Shown: piece by piece, positions 1 to 9,915 of the stretch | Position numbering within the stretch: the first letter of the stretch is position 1 | How the letters are laid out: each line of letters opens with the position of its first letter | Source of the DNA: Mixta theicola | Lineage (GTDB): Bacteria; Pseudomonadota; Gammaproteobacteria; Enterobacterales; Enterobacteriaceae | Assembly (NCBI RefSeq): GCF_002895925.1 | Contig: NZ_NWUO01000014.1 | Coordinates: 24,425 to 88,424 of the forward strand | Direction of reading: 5' to 3' | Length of the DNA: 64,000 nt | The notes under the pieces: generated by a model | What the model was told of the DNA's origin: nothing | Seen by the model: the letters and a program-made list of their open reading frames with translations, nothing else | The model's database searches: none | Translations under genes and position numbers: made by a program

Positions 1-559
1 GCAGGGCATTAACGTATGGGAACTGATTGCGCTGGCTAACCGCCATCCGCGCGTCAATATTCTGCAACCGGGGCCGGGCGTTGGCGGCCACTGCATTGCG
101 GTTGATCCCTGGTTCATCGTCGCGCAAAACCCTGAGCTGGCGCGACTTATCCGCACGGCGCGTGAAGTGAATGACGCCAAGCCGCACTGGGTGCTGGATC
201 AGGTTAAAGCTGCGGTTGCCGACTGCCTGAGCGAAAGCGGCAAGCGCGCCAGTGAATTAACCATCGCCTGCTTTGGCCTGGCGTTTAAACCTAACATTGA
301 CGATTTACGTGAAAGCCCGGCGATGGAGGTGGCGCATCTGGTCGCCACCTGGCATAGCGGTACGACCTGGGTCGTGGAGCCTAACGTGCAGCAGGTTCCG
401 GCAACGCTGGCCGATGAGGCGACGCTGGTAACATTGGATCAGGCGCTGCAGCAGGCCGATGTCCTGGTAATGTTGGTCGATCACCACGCCTTTAAAGCCG
501 TGAGCGGCGATCGGGTCGCCCAGCGTTGGGTGGTGGATACGAAAGGAGTATGGCGATGA
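1..559 (+). CDS. wecC: UDP-N-acetyl-D-mannosamine dehydrogenase WecC, 3' part
   Basis: Open from the window edge in the frame beginning at base 2, so the N-terminal Rossmann part is missing. The enzyme oxidises UDP-ManNAc to UDP-ManNAcA, the second sugar of enterobacterial common antigen (ECA). The catalytic cysteine motif [13 protein letters not shown] is visible near the left edge. The C-terminal UDP-binding domain follows, with [20 protein letters not shown] and the terminal DTKGVWR, as in E. coli WecC. The stop codon overlaps the rffG start (ATGA), so the two are translationally coupled within the wec operon. Confidence 0.96.
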   Translation, partial: QGINVWELIALANRHPRVNILQPGPGVGGHCIAVDPWFIVAQNPELARLIRTAREVNDAKPHWVLDQVKAAVADCLSESGKRASELTIACFGLAFKPNIDDLRESPAMEVAHLVATWHSGTTWVVEPNVQQVPATLADEATLVTLDQALQQADVLVMLVDHHAFKAVSGDRVAQRWVVDTKGVWR

Positions 560-1629
560 AGCAATTTCTGGTTACCGGCGGTGCGGGTTTTATCGGTTCA
601 GCGGTAGTACGCCATCTTATTCAACATACGCAACACCGGGTGGTAGTGGTTGATAAACTGACCTATGCCGGCAATCTCTCCTCGCTGGCTCCGGTTGCGG
701 ATAGCGATCGCTTCGCCTTTGAAAAGGTCGATATTTGCGATCGCGCCGCGCTGGACCGCCTGATGGCGCACTATCAGCCCGATTGCATTATGCATCTGGC
801 GGCGGAAAGCCATGTTGACCGCTCAATCGACAGCTCCTGGCCGTTTATTGAAACCAATATTGTCGGCACCTGGCAGATGCTGGAAGCAGCGCGTCATTAC
901 TGGCGCAGCCTGTCGGCCGAAAAACAGGCGGCGTTTGTTTTCCATCATATTTCCACTGACGAAGTGTTTGGCGATCTGCACGGCAGCGATGATTTCTTTA
1001 CCGAAACCACGCCTTACGCGCCCAGCAGCCCTTACTCCGCCAGCAAAGCCAGCAGCGATCATCTGGTACGCGCCTGGATGCGCACCTATGGGCTGCCGGT
1101 TATCGTTACCAACTGTTCCAACAACTACGGCCCTTATCATTTCCCCGAAAAGCTTATCCCGCTGATGATTATCAACGCGCTGGCCGGCAAACCGCTGCCG
1201 GTCTATGGCGACGGCGGACAAATTCGCGACTGGCTGTATGTGGAAGATCATGCGCGGGCGCTGGTAACCGTGGTGAGCACCGGGAAAGCCGGGGAAACCT
1301 ATAACATCGGCGGCCATAACGAACAGCGTAATATCGACGTGGTAGAGACGCTTTGCGATCTGCTGGAAGAGCTGGCACCGGCCAAACCGGCGGGGATCGC
1401 GCACTTTCGCGATCTGATCACGTTTGTCACCGATCGTCCTGGTCATGACCAGCGCTACGCCATTGACGCGGGTAAAATCGAGCGCGAACTGGGCTGGCGT
1501 CCGCAGGAGACGTTTGCAAGCGGCCTGCGTAAAACGGTGCAGTGGTATTTGAGTCATGAGATCTGGTGGCGCAGCATCCTGGATGGCAGCTATCAGGGCG
1601 AGCGGCTCGGACTTTCTTCCTCTCACTGA
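556..1629 (+). CDS. rffG: dTDP-glucose 4,6-dehydratase
   Basis: Converts dTDP-glucose to dTDP-4-keto-6-deoxyglucose in the dTDP-Fuc4NAc branch of ECA synthesis. At 357 aa it is close to E. coli RffG (355). It is an extended short-chain dehydrogenase with an NAD-binding GGAGFIGS motif near residue 8, the [12 protein letters not shown] segment, STDEVFGD, and the catalytic YSASK pair. The start at 556 is preferred over ATG 550 because GGAG at 545-548 is then 7 nt upstream; it overlaps the wecC stop. An RmlB paralogue of O-antigen clusters is the alternative, but the wec context decides for RffG. Confidence 0.95.
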   Translation: MKQFLVTGGAGFIGSAVVRHLIQHTQHRVVVVDKLTYAGNLSSLAPVADSDRFAFEKVDICDRAALDRLMAHYQPDCIMHLAAESHVDRSIDSSWPFIETNIVGTWQMLEAARHYWRSLSAEKQAAFVFHHISTDEVFGDLHGSDDFFTETTPYAPSSPYSASKASSDHLVRAWMRTYGLPVIVTNCSNNYGPYHFPEKLIPLMIINALAGKPLPVYGDGGQIRDWLYVEDHARALVTVVSTGKAGETYNIGGHNEQRNIDVVETLCDLLEELAPAKPAGIAHFRDLITFVTDRPGHDQRYAIDAGKIERELGWRPQETFASGLRKTVQWYLSHEIWWRSILDGSYQGERLGLSSSH

Positions 1630-1640
1630 GGCGAAACATC

Positions 1641-2522
1641 ATGAAAGGCATTATTCTGGCCGGTGGATCCGGCACGCGGCTGCATCCCATCACCCGTGGG
1701 CTATCGAAACAGCTGCTGCCCATCTATGACAAGCAGATGATCTATTATCCCCTGTCGGTATTAATGCTGGCAGGCATCCGCGAGATTCTGATTATTACAA
1801 CGTCGGATGATATGTCGCATTTTCAACGCCTGCTGGGTGACGGCAGCGAATTCGGCATCCGGCTGGAGTATGCGGCCCAGCCCAGCCCGGACGGTCTGGC
1901 GCAGGCGTTTATCATTGGCGAAACGTTCCTTAACGGCGAGCCGAGCTGTCTGGCGTTGGGCGATAATATCTGGTTCGGCCAGGGCTTCAGCCCCAAACTG
2001 AAAAAAGTGGCGGCGCGCAGCCAGGGCGCTACGGTGTTTGGCTACCAGGTTATGGACCCGGAGCGCTTTGGCGTGGTGGAATTTGACGACGATTTTCGCG
2101 CGCTTTCGCTGGAGGAAAAACCGGCCAAACCCAAATCTAACTGGGCGATAACCGGGCTTTACTTTTACGATAGCCAGGTGGTGGATTTTGCGCGTCAGGT
2201 AAAGCCTTCGGCGCGCGGCGAGCTGGAAATTACCTCAATTAACCAGCGCTATCTGGAACAGGGCGAACTAAGCGTTGAGCTGCTGGGCCGTGGTTTTGCC
2301 TGGCTTGATACCGGTACGCATGACAGCCTGATTGAGGCCAGCACATTTGTGCAAACGGTTGAAAAACGGCAGGGCTTTAAAATCGCCTGTCTGGAAGAGA
2401 TCGCCTGGCGCAACGGCTGGCTGGACGATGATGGCTTGCGCCGTGCGGCTCAGGCACTGCATAAAACCGGCTACGGCCAGTATCTGCTGGATATTTTACA
2501 TGCGCGTCCACGCCAGTATTAA
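1641..2522 (+). CDS. rffH: Glucose-1-phosphate thymidylyltransferase
   Basis: Makes dTDP-glucose from dTTP and glucose-1-phosphate, the first step of the dTDP-Fuc4NAc branch. It is 293 aa, the same as E. coli RffH. The nucleotide-binding signature [13 protein letters not shown] is at residues 8-20, followed by [10 protein letters not shown]; the family's usual DKPMIYYPL reads DKQMIYYPL here. Further motifs are LGDNI and [15 protein letters not shown]. The start at 1641 (MKGIILAGG) matches the family; an earlier in-frame ATG at 1566 lies inside rffG. The 3' end overlaps wecD by 23 bp. Confidence 0.95.
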   Translation: MKGIILAGGSGTRLHPITRGLSKQLLPIYDKQMIYYPLSVLMLAGIREILIITTSDDMSHFQRLLGDGSEFGIRLEYAAQPSPDGLAQAFIIGETFLNGEPSCLALGDNIWFGQGFSPKLKKVAARSQGATVFGYQVMDPERFGVVEFDDDFRALSLEEKPAKPKSNWAITGLYFYDSQVVDFARQVKPSARGELEITSINQRYLEQGELSVELLGRGFAWLDTGTHDSLIEASTFVQTVEKRQGFKIACLEEIAWRNGWLDDDGLRRAAQALHKTGYGQYLLDILHARPRQY

Positions 2523-3192
2523 AACGCTCGACTGGGAAAATGCCTTCTTCCAACGCCACGGCGCTCAGCTGGTATGGGATGCTGCCGCCACGCTCGATCT
2601 GGCACAGCTCGATGCGTTTGACCTGGTGCAGGCAAAAGTCGACAGCCAGCAGACAGCGCTGCTGGATACGCTACAGCAGTTGGGATTTCGCCTGGTGGAA
2701 GGAGAAGCAGATCTGCAGCTGGCGGTAGCGGCCGGTGAGCGACAGTCCGGTATACGTATCGCGCGTCCTGAGCATATTCCAGCATTGCGTACCGCAGCCG
2801 GCGCTGCCTTTGCTTACAGCCGCTTTCGCGCGCCCTGGTATCAGCCGCACGACAGCGCCCGCTTTTATGCGCAATGGATCGAAAACGCGGTGCGCGGCAC
2901 TTTCGATAATCAGTGTCTGGTCGCGCATGATGAACAGGGCAAGCTACAGGGGTTCGTTTCGCTACGCGAACAGGGGGCCGATGAGGCGCGTATCGGCCTG
3001 CTGGCAACGCTGCCGACGGCACAGGGCCAGGGCGTCGGCACGCGGCTGATGCTGGCGGCGCTTGACTGGTGCCGGGCGCGGCGGCGGAACAAACTGCGCG
3101 TTGCGACGCAGCTCAGCAATCTGGCCGCAATGCGGCTCTATCTTCGTTGCGGTGCCACCCTTGAGAGCACCGCCTACTGGTTATACAGGTAA
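2500..3192 (+). CDS. wecD: dTDP-fucosamine acetyltransferase WecD
   Basis: A GNAT acetyltransferase that acetylates dTDP-4-amino-4,6-dideoxygalactose to give dTDP-Fuc4NAc. It is 230 aa versus about 224 in E. coli. The C-terminal half carries the acetyl-CoA loop QGQGVGTRL, and the protein ends in the typical [17 protein letters not shown] and [15 protein letters not shown] are recognisable in the middle. The ATG at 2500 lies inside the end of rffH, an overlap like others in this operon. The N-terminal third is the most divergent part, as is usual for WecD. Confidence 0.92.
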   Translation: MRVHASIKTLDWENAFFQRHGAQLVWDAAATLDLAQLDAFDLVQAKVDSQQTALLDTLQQLGFRLVEGEADLQLAVAAGERQSGIRIARPEHIPALRTAAGAAFAYSRFRAPWYQPHDSARFYAQWIENAVRGTFDNQCLVAHDEQGKLQGFVSLREQGADEARIGLLATLPTAQGQGVGTRLMLAALDWCRARRRNKLRVATQLSNLAAMRLYLRCGATLESTAYWLYR

Positions 3193-3196
3193 CGTC

Positions 3197-4327
3197 ATGA
3201 TTCCATTTAATGCGCCACCGGTGGTGGGAACCGAAGTTGAATATATGCAATCCGCCATGAGCAGCGGCAAGCTGTGCGGCGACGGCGGCTTTACGCGCCG
3301 CTGCCAGCAGTGGATGGAGCAGCGTTTCGCCAGTAAAAAGGTACTGCTGACGCCTTCCTGCACCGCGTCGCTGGAAATGGCCGCGCTGCTGATCGATATT
3401 CAGCCCGGCGATGAAGTAATTATGCCGAGCTATACCTTTGTTTCTACCGCCAATGCTTTTGTACTGCGCGGCGCGAAGATTGTCTTTGTTGACGTGCATC
3501 CTGAGACGTTGAACATTGATGAAACCCGTATCGAAGCGGCAATCACTGAAAAAACGCGGGCTATCGTGCCGGTCCACTACGCGGGCGTGGCCTGTGAAAT
3601 GGACACCATCATGGCGCTGGCAAAAAAGCATCAGCTGTATGTGATTGAGGATGCGGCGCAGGGCGTAATGTCCACTTATAAAGGATGCGCGCTGGGCAGC
3701 ATTGGCCACATCGGCTGCTTCAGCTTTCATGAAACGAAAAACTACACCGCAGGCGGTGAAGGCGGCGCAACGCTGATCAACGACAGCGCGCTGGTGGAAC
3801 GCGCGGAAATCATCCGGGAAAAAGGCACCAACCGCAGCCAGTTTTTCCGTGGACAGGTGGATAAATATACCTGGCGCGATATTGGCTCCAGCTACCTGAT
3901 GTCCGATTTGCAGGCGGCCTACCTGTGGGCGCAGCTGGAAGCGGCAACGCATATTAACCAGCAGCGGCTACGTCTCTGGCAGCGTTATTATGATGCTCTG
4001 AAGCCGGTTGCGGCCCGTGGCCGTCTTGAACTGCCCACCATCCCATCGCACTGCGAACACAATGCGCATATGTTTTACATTAAACTGCGCGACGCGGACG
4101 ATCGGGCGGCGCTAATTAACTGGTTAAAAGAGGCGGAGATTCTGGCGGTATTCCATTACATTCCGCTGCATAGCTCGCCAGCGGGAGAGCAGTTTGGCCG
4201 CTTTGCGGGCGAGGATCGCTACACCACCGTTGAAAGTGAGCGTCTGCTGCGTCTGCCGCTGTTTTATAATCTGTCAGAGAACAATCAAAGCACCGTTATT
4301 AATTCTCTGCTGAGCTTCTTCTCCTGA
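3197..4327 (+). CDS. wecE: dTDP-4-amino-4,6-dideoxygalactose transaminase
   Basis: PLP-dependent aminotransferase of the DegT/DnrJ/EryC1 family. It forms dTDP-Fuc4N from the keto-sugar made by RffG, using glutamate. It is 376 aa, as in E. coli. MIPFNAPPVVGTE at the N-terminus fixes the start, and the PLP lysine lies in SFHETKNYTAGGEGG near residue 181. It is separated from wecD by 4 bp and is followed by wzxE after 1 bp. Acts in the cytosol between RffG and WecD. Confidence 0.96.
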   Translation: MIPFNAPPVVGTEVEYMQSAMSSGKLCGDGGFTRRCQQWMEQRFASKKVLLTPSCTASLEMAALLIDIQPGDEVIMPSYTFVSTANAFVLRGAKIVFVDVHPETLNIDETRIEAAITEKTRAIVPVHYAGVACEMDTIMALAKKHQLYVIEDAAQGVMSTYKGCALGSIGHIGCFSFHETKNYTAGGEGGATLINDSALVERAEIIREKGTNRSQFFRGQVDKYTWRDIGSSYLMSDLQAAYLWAQLEAATHINQQRLRLWQRYYDALKPVAARGRLELPTIPSHCEHNAHMFYIKLRDADDRAALINWLKEAEILAVFHYIPLHSSPAGEQFGRFAGEDRYTTVESERLLRLPLFYNLSENNQSTVINSLLSFFS

Positions 4328-4328
4328 T

Positions 4329-5579
4329 ATGTCATTAGCAAAAGCGTCGGTGTGGACGGCAGCGTCCACGCTGGTAAAAATTGCTGCCGGCCTGCTGGTA
4401 GTAAAGCTGCTTGCGGTTAGCTTTGGGCCGGAAGGGGTTGGCCAGGCGGGCAACTTCCGCCAGCTGATCACCGTGCTGGGCGTGCTGGCGGGGGCCGGTA
4501 TCTTTAATGGCGTGACCAAATATGTGGCGCAGTATCAACAACAGCCGCAGCAGCTGGCCGCCGTAACCGGCACCGCCACTTCAATGATGCTTGGTTTTTC
4601 CACGCTGCTGGCGGTGGTTTTTCTGCTGGCCGCCGCGCCCATCAGCCAGCTGCTGTTTGGCCACGATCGCTATCAGCAGGTGATTCGCATAGTGGCTTTT
4701 TTGCAGATGGGGATCGCCTGGGCCAATCTGGCGCTGGCGATCATGAAAGGGTTCCGCGATGCGATGGGCAATGCGCTGTCGCTGATGGCGGGCAGCGTGA
4801 TTGGCGTGATCGGCTATGTAATCTGTTACTGGCTCGGCGGCTATAGTGGTGCGCTGGTCGGGCTGGCGCTGGTGCCGGCGCTGATCGTAATCCCGGCGCT
4901 GCTGCTGCTGATAAAGCGCGACCATTTACCGCTGCGTGCGCTGTCGCCGCGCTGGCAGGGCGATCTGGCGCGTCAGCTGGCCAAATTTACGCTGATGGCG
5001 TTAATCACTTCCGCCACGCTTCCCATCGCCTGGATGATGATGCGTAACCTGCTGGCGGCGCGCTACAGCTGGGAGGAAGTCGGGCTGTGGCAGGGCGTTA
5101 CCACTATTTCCGACGCCTGGCTGCAGTTTATTACCGCCACCTTTAGCGTCTGGCTGCTGCCAACGCTCTCACGCCTGAACACTAAGGCTGAAATCTCACG
5201 CGAAATTTTCCGTACGCTGCGCTTTGTGCTGCCGGCGGTGGCCGCCGTGGGCTGTTGCGTCTGGCTGCTGCGCGATGTGGCGATCTGGCTGCTGTTTTCC
5301 AGCCGGTTCGCCGGCATGCGCGATCTGTTTATCTGGCAGCTGCCTGGCGATGTGCTCAAGGTGGGGGCCTATGTTTTCGGCTATTTAGTGATTGCGAAAG
5401 CCTCGCTGCGTTTTTATATTGCCGCCGAGCTTAGCCAGTTTATTTTGCTGACCGCTTTTTCGCGCTGGTTAATTCCGCCTTATGGCGCGATCGGCGCCGC
5501 GCAGGCCTATATGGCTACCTATATTGTCTATTTCGCGCTCTGTTTATGCGCTTTTTTGATTTATCGCCGAAGAGTATGA
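4329..5579 (+). CDS. wzxE: Lipid III flippase WzxE
   Basis: Inner-membrane flippase of the MOP superfamily. It moves undecaprenyl-pyrophosphate-linked ECA trisaccharide (lipid III) to the periplasmic face. It is 416 aa, the same as E. coli WzxE, with about 12 hydrophobic segments. Recognisable stretches are SFGPEGVGQAGNFRQL near residue 35 and FNGVTKYVAQY near residue 60. It is embedded in the wec operon and its stop overlaps the wecF start (ATGA at 5576). Confidence 0.95.
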   Translation: MSLAKASVWTAASTLVKIAAGLLVVKLLAVSFGPEGVGQAGNFRQLITVLGVLAGAGIFNGVTKYVAQYQQQPQQLAAVTGTATSMMLGFSTLLAVVFLLAAAPISQLLFGHDRYQQVIRIVAFLQMGIAWANLALAIMKGFRDAMGNALSLMAGSVIGVIGYVICYWLGGYSGALVGLALVPALIVIPALLLLIKRDHLPLRALSPRWQGDLARQLAKFTLMALITSATLPIAWMMMRNLLAARYSWEEVGLWQGVTTISDAWLQFITATFSVWLLPTLSRLNTKAEISREIFRTLRFVLPAVAAVGCCVWLLRDVAIWLLFSSRFAGMRDLFIWQLPGDVLKVGAYVFGYLVIAKASLRFYIAAELSQFILLTAFSRWLIPPYGAIGAAQAYMATYIVYFALCLCAFLIYRRRV

Positions 5580-6649
5580 CGACATTGATTCATGTACTGG
5601 GTTCGGATATTCCGCATCATAACCAGACTATCCTGCGCTTTTTTAATGATGTAATGCGTGAAGCGCAGCCGTGCCGCACGCCGCGCACCTTTATGGTCGT
5701 TAGCCGGGATGAGACGCTCGCCGCTGCCTGGCCGGCATTACAGGTGCAAATTTTTGCCAGTAAAAAAGCGCTGGCGCAGGCGGTGCTGCAGCGTGCGCGC
5801 GATCGGCAAACTCGCTTTTTCCTGCACGGGCAGTTTAATCCCTGGCTGTGGCTGGCGTTACTGAACGGCGGCCTGCGGCGCCATCAGGTTTACTGGCATG
5901 TCTGGGGAGCGGACCTGTATGAAGAGTCACACAGCCTGAAATTCCGCCTGTTTTATCAGCTGCGTCGTCTGGCGCAGGGGCGGATAGCGCACCTTTTCGC
6001 TACCCGTGGCGATATTAGTCATTACCAGCAGCGCCATCGACACGTACCGACTTCGCTGCTCTATTTCCCAACGCGGATGCATCAGGCTATGCCAGCCCGT
6101 CAGCGGCAGGATCAAACCTTTACGCTGCTGCTGGGTAATTCCGGCGATCCCAGCAACCGCCATATTCCGGGGCTGCAGGCTATCCGGCAGCAGTTTGGCG
6201 AGCAGGTCAGGGTGGTGGTGCCGCTCGGTTATCCGCAAAATAACCAGGCCTATATCAGCCAGGTGAGCGCGGCCGCCAACGACCTGTTTCCCAACGGCCA
6301 GGTAGAACTGCTGACCGATAAAATGGCGTTTGATGACTATCTGCAGCTGATCGCCGACTGCGATTTGGGCTATTTTGTTTTTGAGCGTCAGCAGGGCATC
6401 GGGACGCTTTGCCTGCTGATACAGGCCAGTGTGCCGGTGGTGCTGAACCGGAAAAATCCGTTCTGGCAGGATATGGTAGAGCAACAGCTTCCCGTACTGT
6501 TTGATAATGATGCGCTGAGCCTGGAAATTGTCGCGCAGGCTCGTCAACAGCTTTCCGGCATTGATAAAGGCGGTATCGCCTTCTTCGATCCGGCATTTGT
6601 TACCGGCTGGCAGCAGGCGCTAACGCTGGCAGAAGGAGAATTGCCATGA
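5576..6649 (+). CDS. wecF: TDP-Fuc4NAc:lipid II Fuc4NAc transferase
   Basis: GT56 glycosyltransferase that adds Fuc4NAc to lipid II, completing ECA lipid III. It is 357 aa versus 359 in E. coli. The N-terminal [17 protein letters not shown] and the central [28 protein letters not shown] and [14 protein letters not shown] match the family. The start at 5576 overlaps the wzxE stop and corresponds to the E. coli start; the frame is open further upstream inside wzxE. Peripheral inner-membrane protein on the cytoplasmic face. Confidence 0.95.
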   Translation: MTTLIHVLGSDIPHHNQTILRFFNDVMREAQPCRTPRTFMVVSRDETLAAAWPALQVQIFASKKALAQAVLQRARDRQTRFFLHGQFNPWLWLALLNGGLRRHQVYWHVWGADLYEESHSLKFRLFYQLRRLAQGRIAHLFATRGDISHYQQRHRHVPTSLLYFPTRMHQAMPARQRQDQTFTLLLGNSGDPSNRHIPGLQAIRQQFGEQVRVVVPLGYPQNNQAYISQVSAAANDLFPNGQVELLTDKMAFDDYLQLIADCDLGYFVFERQQGIGTLCLLIQASVPVVLNRKNPFWQDMVEQQLPVLFDNDALSLEIVAQARQQLSGIDKGGIAFFDPAFVTGWQQALTLAEGELP

Positions 6650-8022
6650 GTCTCACGCAGTTTGGTGGCCTGTTGCTGGTCTGGCTGGTTTCGCTGGGCT
6701 TTATTCTGACGCTGACGTGGCGCGAATTTCGTCGGGTGCGCTTTAACTTCAACGTCTTTTTTTCGCTGCTGTTTTTGCTGACCTTCTATTTCGGCTTTCC
6801 CTTAACCTGTCTGCTGGTCTTCCGGTTTGATGTAGCGGTGGTGCCGCCGGAATTTTTGTTACAGGCGCTGCTCGCAGCCGGCAGTTTTTACGCAATTTAT
6901 TATGTCAGCTACAAAACGCGCCTGCGGGCGCCGCGGCCTGATACCGGGCGCAGTCTGTTTACCGTTAACCGGGTAGAGGCGCATCTGATCTGGGGCATTC
7001 TGGCGCTGCTGGCGTTGGTTACCGTGGCGATATTCTTTATGCGTAACGGCTTTCTGCTGTTCCGTCTGCATGCGTACAGCGAGATATTTTCCAGCGAGGT
7101 TTCCGGCGTTGCGCTCAAACGCTTCTTCTATTTCTTTATTCCGGCGATGCTGGTGGTTTACTTCCTGCAGCCAGGACGACGCGCCTGGCTGTTCTTCCTT
7201 GTCAGCACCGTTGCCTTTGGCCTGCTGACCTATGCCATTGTTGGCGGCACGCGCGCCAATATTATTATCGCCTTTGCCCTGTTTCTGTTTATCGGCATTA
7301 TCCGCGGCTGGATCACGCTGTGGATGCTAGCTGCCGCTGGCGCGTTTGGCATTGTCGGTATGTTCTGGCTGGCGCTGCGGCGCTATAACCTCGACGTCAG
7401 CGGTGCAGAGGCGCTGTATACTTTTCTTTATCTGACGCGCGACACCTTCTCGCCCTGGGAAAACCTGGCGTTGCTGCTGCAAAACTACGACAACATTCAC
7501 TTCCAGGGGCTGGCGCCGATTGTTCGTGATTTCTACGTCTATATTCCCGGCTGGCTGTGGCCGAATCGTCCTTCGCTGGTGCTGAATAGCGCGAACTACT
7601 TCACTTGGGAAGTGCTGAATAACCACTCAGGACTGGCGATCTCCCCTACATTGCTGGGCTCGCTGATCGTAATGGGCGGCGCGGCCTTTATTCCGGTCGG
7701 CGCGGTTGCGGTGGGCCTGATTATCAAATGGTTTGACTGGCTTTATGAACGCGGTAAGCAGCATTCGAACCGCTATAAATCGGCAATCTTACAGAGCTTC
7801 TGTTTCGGTGCGGTGTTCAACATGATTGTGCTGGCGCGTGAGGGGCTGGATGCCTTTGTCAGCCGTGTGGTTTTTTTCTGTTTGATTTTTGCTGCCTGCG
7901 TCACGATCGCCAAGTTACTTTTCTGGCTGCTGGACAGCGCCGGTTTGATTCGTCCGCGTCGACGCGCTGGCGTGATGGCGGAAGCGTTACCCGCGACGCC
8001 GGAACGATGTGAGGATTACTAA
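6646..8022 (+). CDS. wzyE: ECA polymerase WzyE
   Basis: Polytopic inner-membrane polymerase that links ECA trisaccharides into chains in the periplasm, with chain length set by WzzE (gene outside the window). It is 458 aa versus 450 in E. coli, with about 11 hydrophobic segments. Conserved stretches include [15 protein letters not shown] and [20 protein letters not shown] in a periplasmic loop. It overlaps the wecF stop by 4 bp. The C-terminal tail, rich in Arg and Pro, is the main length difference. Confidence 0.94.
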   Translation: MSLTQFGGLLLVWLVSLGFILTLTWREFRRVRFNFNVFFSLLFLLTFYFGFPLTCLLVFRFDVAVVPPEFLLQALLAAGSFYAIYYVSYKTRLRAPRPDTGRSLFTVNRVEAHLIWGILALLALVTVAIFFMRNGFLLFRLHAYSEIFSSEVSGVALKRFFYFFIPAMLVVYFLQPGRRAWLFFLVSTVAFGLLTYAIVGGTRANIIIAFALFLFIGIIRGWITLWMLAAAGAFGIVGMFWLALRRYNLDVSGAEALYTFLYLTRDTFSPWENLALLLQNYDNIHFQGLAPIVRDFYVYIPGWLWPNRPSLVLNSANYFTWEVLNNHSGLAISPTLLGSLIVMGGAAFIPVGAVAVGLIIKWFDWLYERGKQHSNRYKSAILQSFCFGAVFNMIVLAREGLDAFVSRVVFFCLIFAACVTIAKLLFWLLDSAGLIRPRRRAGVMAEALPATPERCEDY

Positions 8023-8023
8023 A

Positions 8024-8764
8024 ATGAATGTCACGCCGAAGGCGCCCCAATACCAAATTCGTGGCATCAGGCTACAGGGTTTTCCCGGCATGACTGAATG
8101 TCTGGACTATCTCTGCCCGGACGGAAATGCGCGTAGCGGCACCCTGGTCGCCATCAATGCGGAGAAAGTGCTGGCCTATGAGGAGAACCCGGCGCTGCAT
8201 CAGCTTATTGACGCGGCGGAAATCAAATATCCTGACGGTATTAGCATTGTGCGCGCTATCCGTAAAAAGTATCCGCAGGCGCAGGTCACGCGCATCGCCG
8301 GCGCCGATTTGTGGGAGGCGCTAATGGAGCGCGCCGGTCAGCAGAACATTCCGGTATTTCTGATTGGCGGTAAGCCGCAGATAATGGAAGAGACGGTAGC
8401 GAAACTGCGCCAGCAGTGGCAGGTGAATATCGTTGGTACGCAGCACGGCTATTTCAGCGCAGACGACAGCGAAGCGCTGTTTAAGCGCGTGGCGCAGAGC
8501 AGGGCGCAGATTGTCACGGTGGCAATGGGATCGCCGAAGCAGGAACTGCTGATGCAGGCGTGCAGAAATATCTGGCCGCAGGCGCTCTATATGGGCGTCG
8601 GCGGCACCTATGATGTGTTTACCGGGCACGTTAAGCGCGCGCCGGTTATCTGGCAACGTTTAGGCCTGGAGTGGCTTTACCGCTTACTAAGCCAGCCCAG
8701 CCGCCTGCGCCGTCAGCTGCGGCTGATAAAATTCCTGCGTTATTACTATCGCGGTCAGCTATAA
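8024..8764 (+). CDS. wecG: UDP-ManNAcA transferase WecG
   Basis: GT26 (WecG/TagA/CpsF) glycosyltransferase that adds ManNAcA to lipid I to form ECA lipid II. It is 246 aa, as in E. coli. Motifs are [24 protein letters not shown], the signature [11 protein letters not shown] and [17 protein letters not shown]. The ATG at 8024 has GAGGA at 8011-8015; an in-frame GTG at 8009 overlaps that ribosome site and is less likely. Last gene of the wec operon. yifK, which follows wecG in E. coli, is absent here. Confidence 0.95.
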   Translation: MNVTPKAPQYQIRGIRLQGFPGMTECLDYLCPDGNARSGTLVAINAEKVLAYEENPALHQLIDAAEIKYPDGISIVRAIRKKYPQAQVTRIAGADLWEALMERAGQQNIPVFLIGGKPQIMEETVAKLRQQWQVNIVGTQHGYFSADDSEALFKRVAQSRAQIVTVAMGSPKQELLMQACRNIWPQALYMGVGGTYDVFTGHVKRAPVIWQRLGLEWLYRLLSQPSRLRRQLRLIKFLRYYYRGQL

Positions 8765-8942
8765 AGACCCGCTGTTTCAGGGCGTCAAACGGCTAAACGG
8801 CGTATTTTTATGCGCTTGCCGCCCTGAAGTGGCGTTTGTTTAGACGGAATGCACAAAGCGTAATCAAACGCGTTTTTTTCTTAAAAAAGCACTGGACAGC
8901 TTCGGTGCAAATCCGTAGTATCCCCATCCGCAACGGCGCTAC
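8765..8942 (+). promoter_or_regulatory. Promoter of the argX-hisR-leuT-proM tRNA operon
   Basis: The spacer between wecG and the first tRNA holds a sigma70-like promoter: TGGACA at 8893-8898, a 17-bp spacer and TAGTAT at 8916-8921. A C-rich discriminator (TCCCCATCCG) follows, as expected for stringently controlled stable RNA promoters. A weak hairpin AAACGCGTTT with following T residues near 8866-8880 may end wec transcription. No coding capacity is seen: the antisense ORF across the tRNA is an artefact. Confidence 0.7.
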
Positions 8943-9019
<77 letters not shown>

Positions 9020-9077
9020 TTAACCGGGCGCAAGAGCTGCGGTGGTAACATTTACCGCGTTAGTAGTAAGAAGTAAT

Positions 9078-9154
9078 GGTGGCTATAGCTCAGTTGGTAG
9101 AGCCCTGGATTGTGATTCCAGTTGTCGTGGGTTCGAGTCCCATTAGCCACCCCA
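9078..9154 (+). tRNA. hisR: tRNA-His (anticodon GTG)
   Basis: A 77-nt gene with the extra 5' G (G-1) typical of tRNA-His, anticodon loop TTGTGAT and encoded CCA. The T-loop reads GTTCGAGTCC where E. coli has GTTCGAATCC. Second tRNA of the operon. Confidence 0.98.
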
Positions 9155-9170
9155 ACTTTTGCTGGAACAT

Positions 9171-9257
9171 GCGAAGGTGGCGGAATTGGTAGACGCGCTA
9201 GCTTCAGGTGTTAGTGTCTTAACGGACGTGAGGGTTCAAGTCCCTCTCTTCGCACCA
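9171..9257 (+). tRNA. leuT: tRNA-Leu (anticodon CAG)
   Basis: An 87-nt class II tRNA with a long variable arm (TGTCTTAACGGACG region), anticodon CAG inside CTTCAGGT, and encoded CCA. The acceptor starts GCGAAGG and closes with CTTCGC plus one G-T wobble, which differs from the E. coli leuT sequence. Third tRNA of the operon. Confidence 0.97.
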
Positions 9258-9288
9258 GGCAAAAGAAAGTAAGATAAGAGCATTATGT

Positions 9289-9365
9289 CGGCGAGTAGCG
9301 CAGCTTGGTAGCGCAACTGGTTTGGGACCAGTGGGTCGGAGGTTCGAATCCTCTCTCGCCGACCA
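9289..9365 (+). tRNA. proM: tRNA-Pro (anticodon TGG)
   Basis: A 77-nt gene with acceptor CGGCGAG pairing CTCGCCG, anticodon loop TTTGGGA and encoded CCA. Matches E. coli proM and is the last tRNA of the operon, 7 bp before a terminator. The minus-strand ORF reading [17 protein letters not shown] is the familiar antisense artefact of this tRNA. Confidence 0.98.
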
Positions 9366-9372
9366 TCTTATT

Positions 9373-9396
9373 AACCTGCGTTTGCAGGTTTTTTTG
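9373..9396 (+). terminator. Terminator of the tRNA operon
   Basis: AACCTGC / GCAGGTT stem with a short loop, followed directly by a run of T residues. It lies 7 bp after proM and ends the four-tRNA transcript. Confidence 0.9.
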
Positions 9397-9405
9397 TATC
9401 TGATA

Positions 9406-9471
9406 TTCTGCTTCTGCTTCTGCTTCTGCTTCTGCTTCTGCTTCTGCTTCTGCTTCTGCTTCTGCTTCTGC
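9406..9471 (+). repeat. Hexanucleotide tract, 11 units of TTCTGC
   Basis: Eleven perfect tandem copies of TTCTGC (66 bp) begin 10 bp after the tRNA operon terminator. Read on the minus strand they would encode alternating Ala-Glu, but that frame runs through antisense tRNA sequence and has no ribosome site, so a protein is unlikely. A perfect tract this long is expected to vary in copy number by slippage. Between this tract and the first GlrR-type site (9472-9690) nothing recognisable was seen. Confidence 0.95.
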
Positions 9472-9690
9472 TTTATTTATCCTCAATATTTTTATCAAAG
9501 CCAGCCTGACGCCATTGCTTAAGTAAGCGTTGTCGGGAATGCGGCTACTAAAACCCTTTCTTTTATCTTTTTTACCTTTGGGTCGGCCAGCCAGTAGCGT
9601 TGAATGAGGGTGACGAGAGGACATTTTAAGATGCGGGAGCGATCGCGCTTTTGCTTAATATTATGCCGTTGTCGCTCTTTTTACCGCTTA

Positions 9691-9708
9691 TGTCTCTGAC
9701 TGGAGACA
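9691..9708 (+). promoter_or_regulatory. GlrR-type operator 1 upstream of glmZ
   Basis: TGTC-N10-GACA, with half sites at 9691-9694 and 9705-9708. This is the distal member of three identical-format sites in the 230 bp upstream of glmZ. In enterobacteria the response regulator GlrR (QseF) binds this motif to activate sigma54-dependent glmY or glmZ transcription. Confidence 0.75.
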
Positions 9709-9753
9709 TATAAGCCATTAATTTTACTGTTATTATTTTTGCTGGTCATGGAG

Positions 9754-9771
9754 TGTCTCAGAATAGCGACA
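9754..9771 (+). promoter_or_regulatory. GlrR-type operator 2 upstream of glmZ
   Basis: TGTC-N10-GACA with half sites at 9754-9757 and 9768-9771. Same spacing as the other two sites; centre-to-centre distance to site 1 is 63 bp, about six helical turns. Confidence 0.75.
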
Positions 9772-9785
9772 AGTTATTTTCAGAC

Positions 9786-9803
9786 TGTCGCCAGTTAATG
9801 ACA
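9786..9803 (+). promoter_or_regulatory. GlrR-type operator 3 upstream of glmZ
   Basis: TGTC-N10-GACA with half sites at 9786-9789 and 9800-9803. It is the closest site, about 120 bp upstream of the predicted transcription start, a normal distance for a sigma54 enhancer. Confidence 0.75.
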
Positions 9804-9888
9804 AGCATAAAAAATGTGGGAGCGGCTTATCGAAATATTGCTTTCCTGTTCAAAGAGATAAGAAATTAATTGGCAGATAAGCGCAGCC

Positions 9889-9911
9889 TGGCACAGCTTG
9901 TGCAATAATAT
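9889..9911 (+). promoter_or_regulatory. Sigma54 promoter of glmZ with overlapping sigma70 -10 box
   Basis: TGGCACAGCTTGTGC at 9889-9903 has GG at 9890-9891 and GC at 9902-9903, exactly 10 bp apart, which is the invariant sigma54 -24/-12 layout. The predicted start is 9915-9916, matching the glmZ 5' end. TAATAT at 9906-9911 could serve as a sigma70 -10 box using the same start. Overlapping sigma54 and sigma70 promoters are known for glmY/glmZ in enterobacteria. Confidence 0.8.
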
Positions 9912-9915
9912 CAGC

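Noticed and set aside
823..1626. Minus-strand ORF of 267 codons opposite rffG
   Set aside because: Shadow of rffG with no ribosome site or recognisable domain.
2721..2731. GGCGGTAGCGG resembling an ops element for RfaH
   Set aside because: It lies inside wecD coding sequence, far from the operon start, and lacks the T at the position after CG found in functional ops sites.
9283..9624. Minus-strand ORF of 113 codons with an alternating Ala-Glu tract
   Set aside because: Its C-terminal part is the antisense of proM ([15 protein letters not shown], a classic tRNA artefact), it lacks a ribosome site, and the repeat explains the rest.
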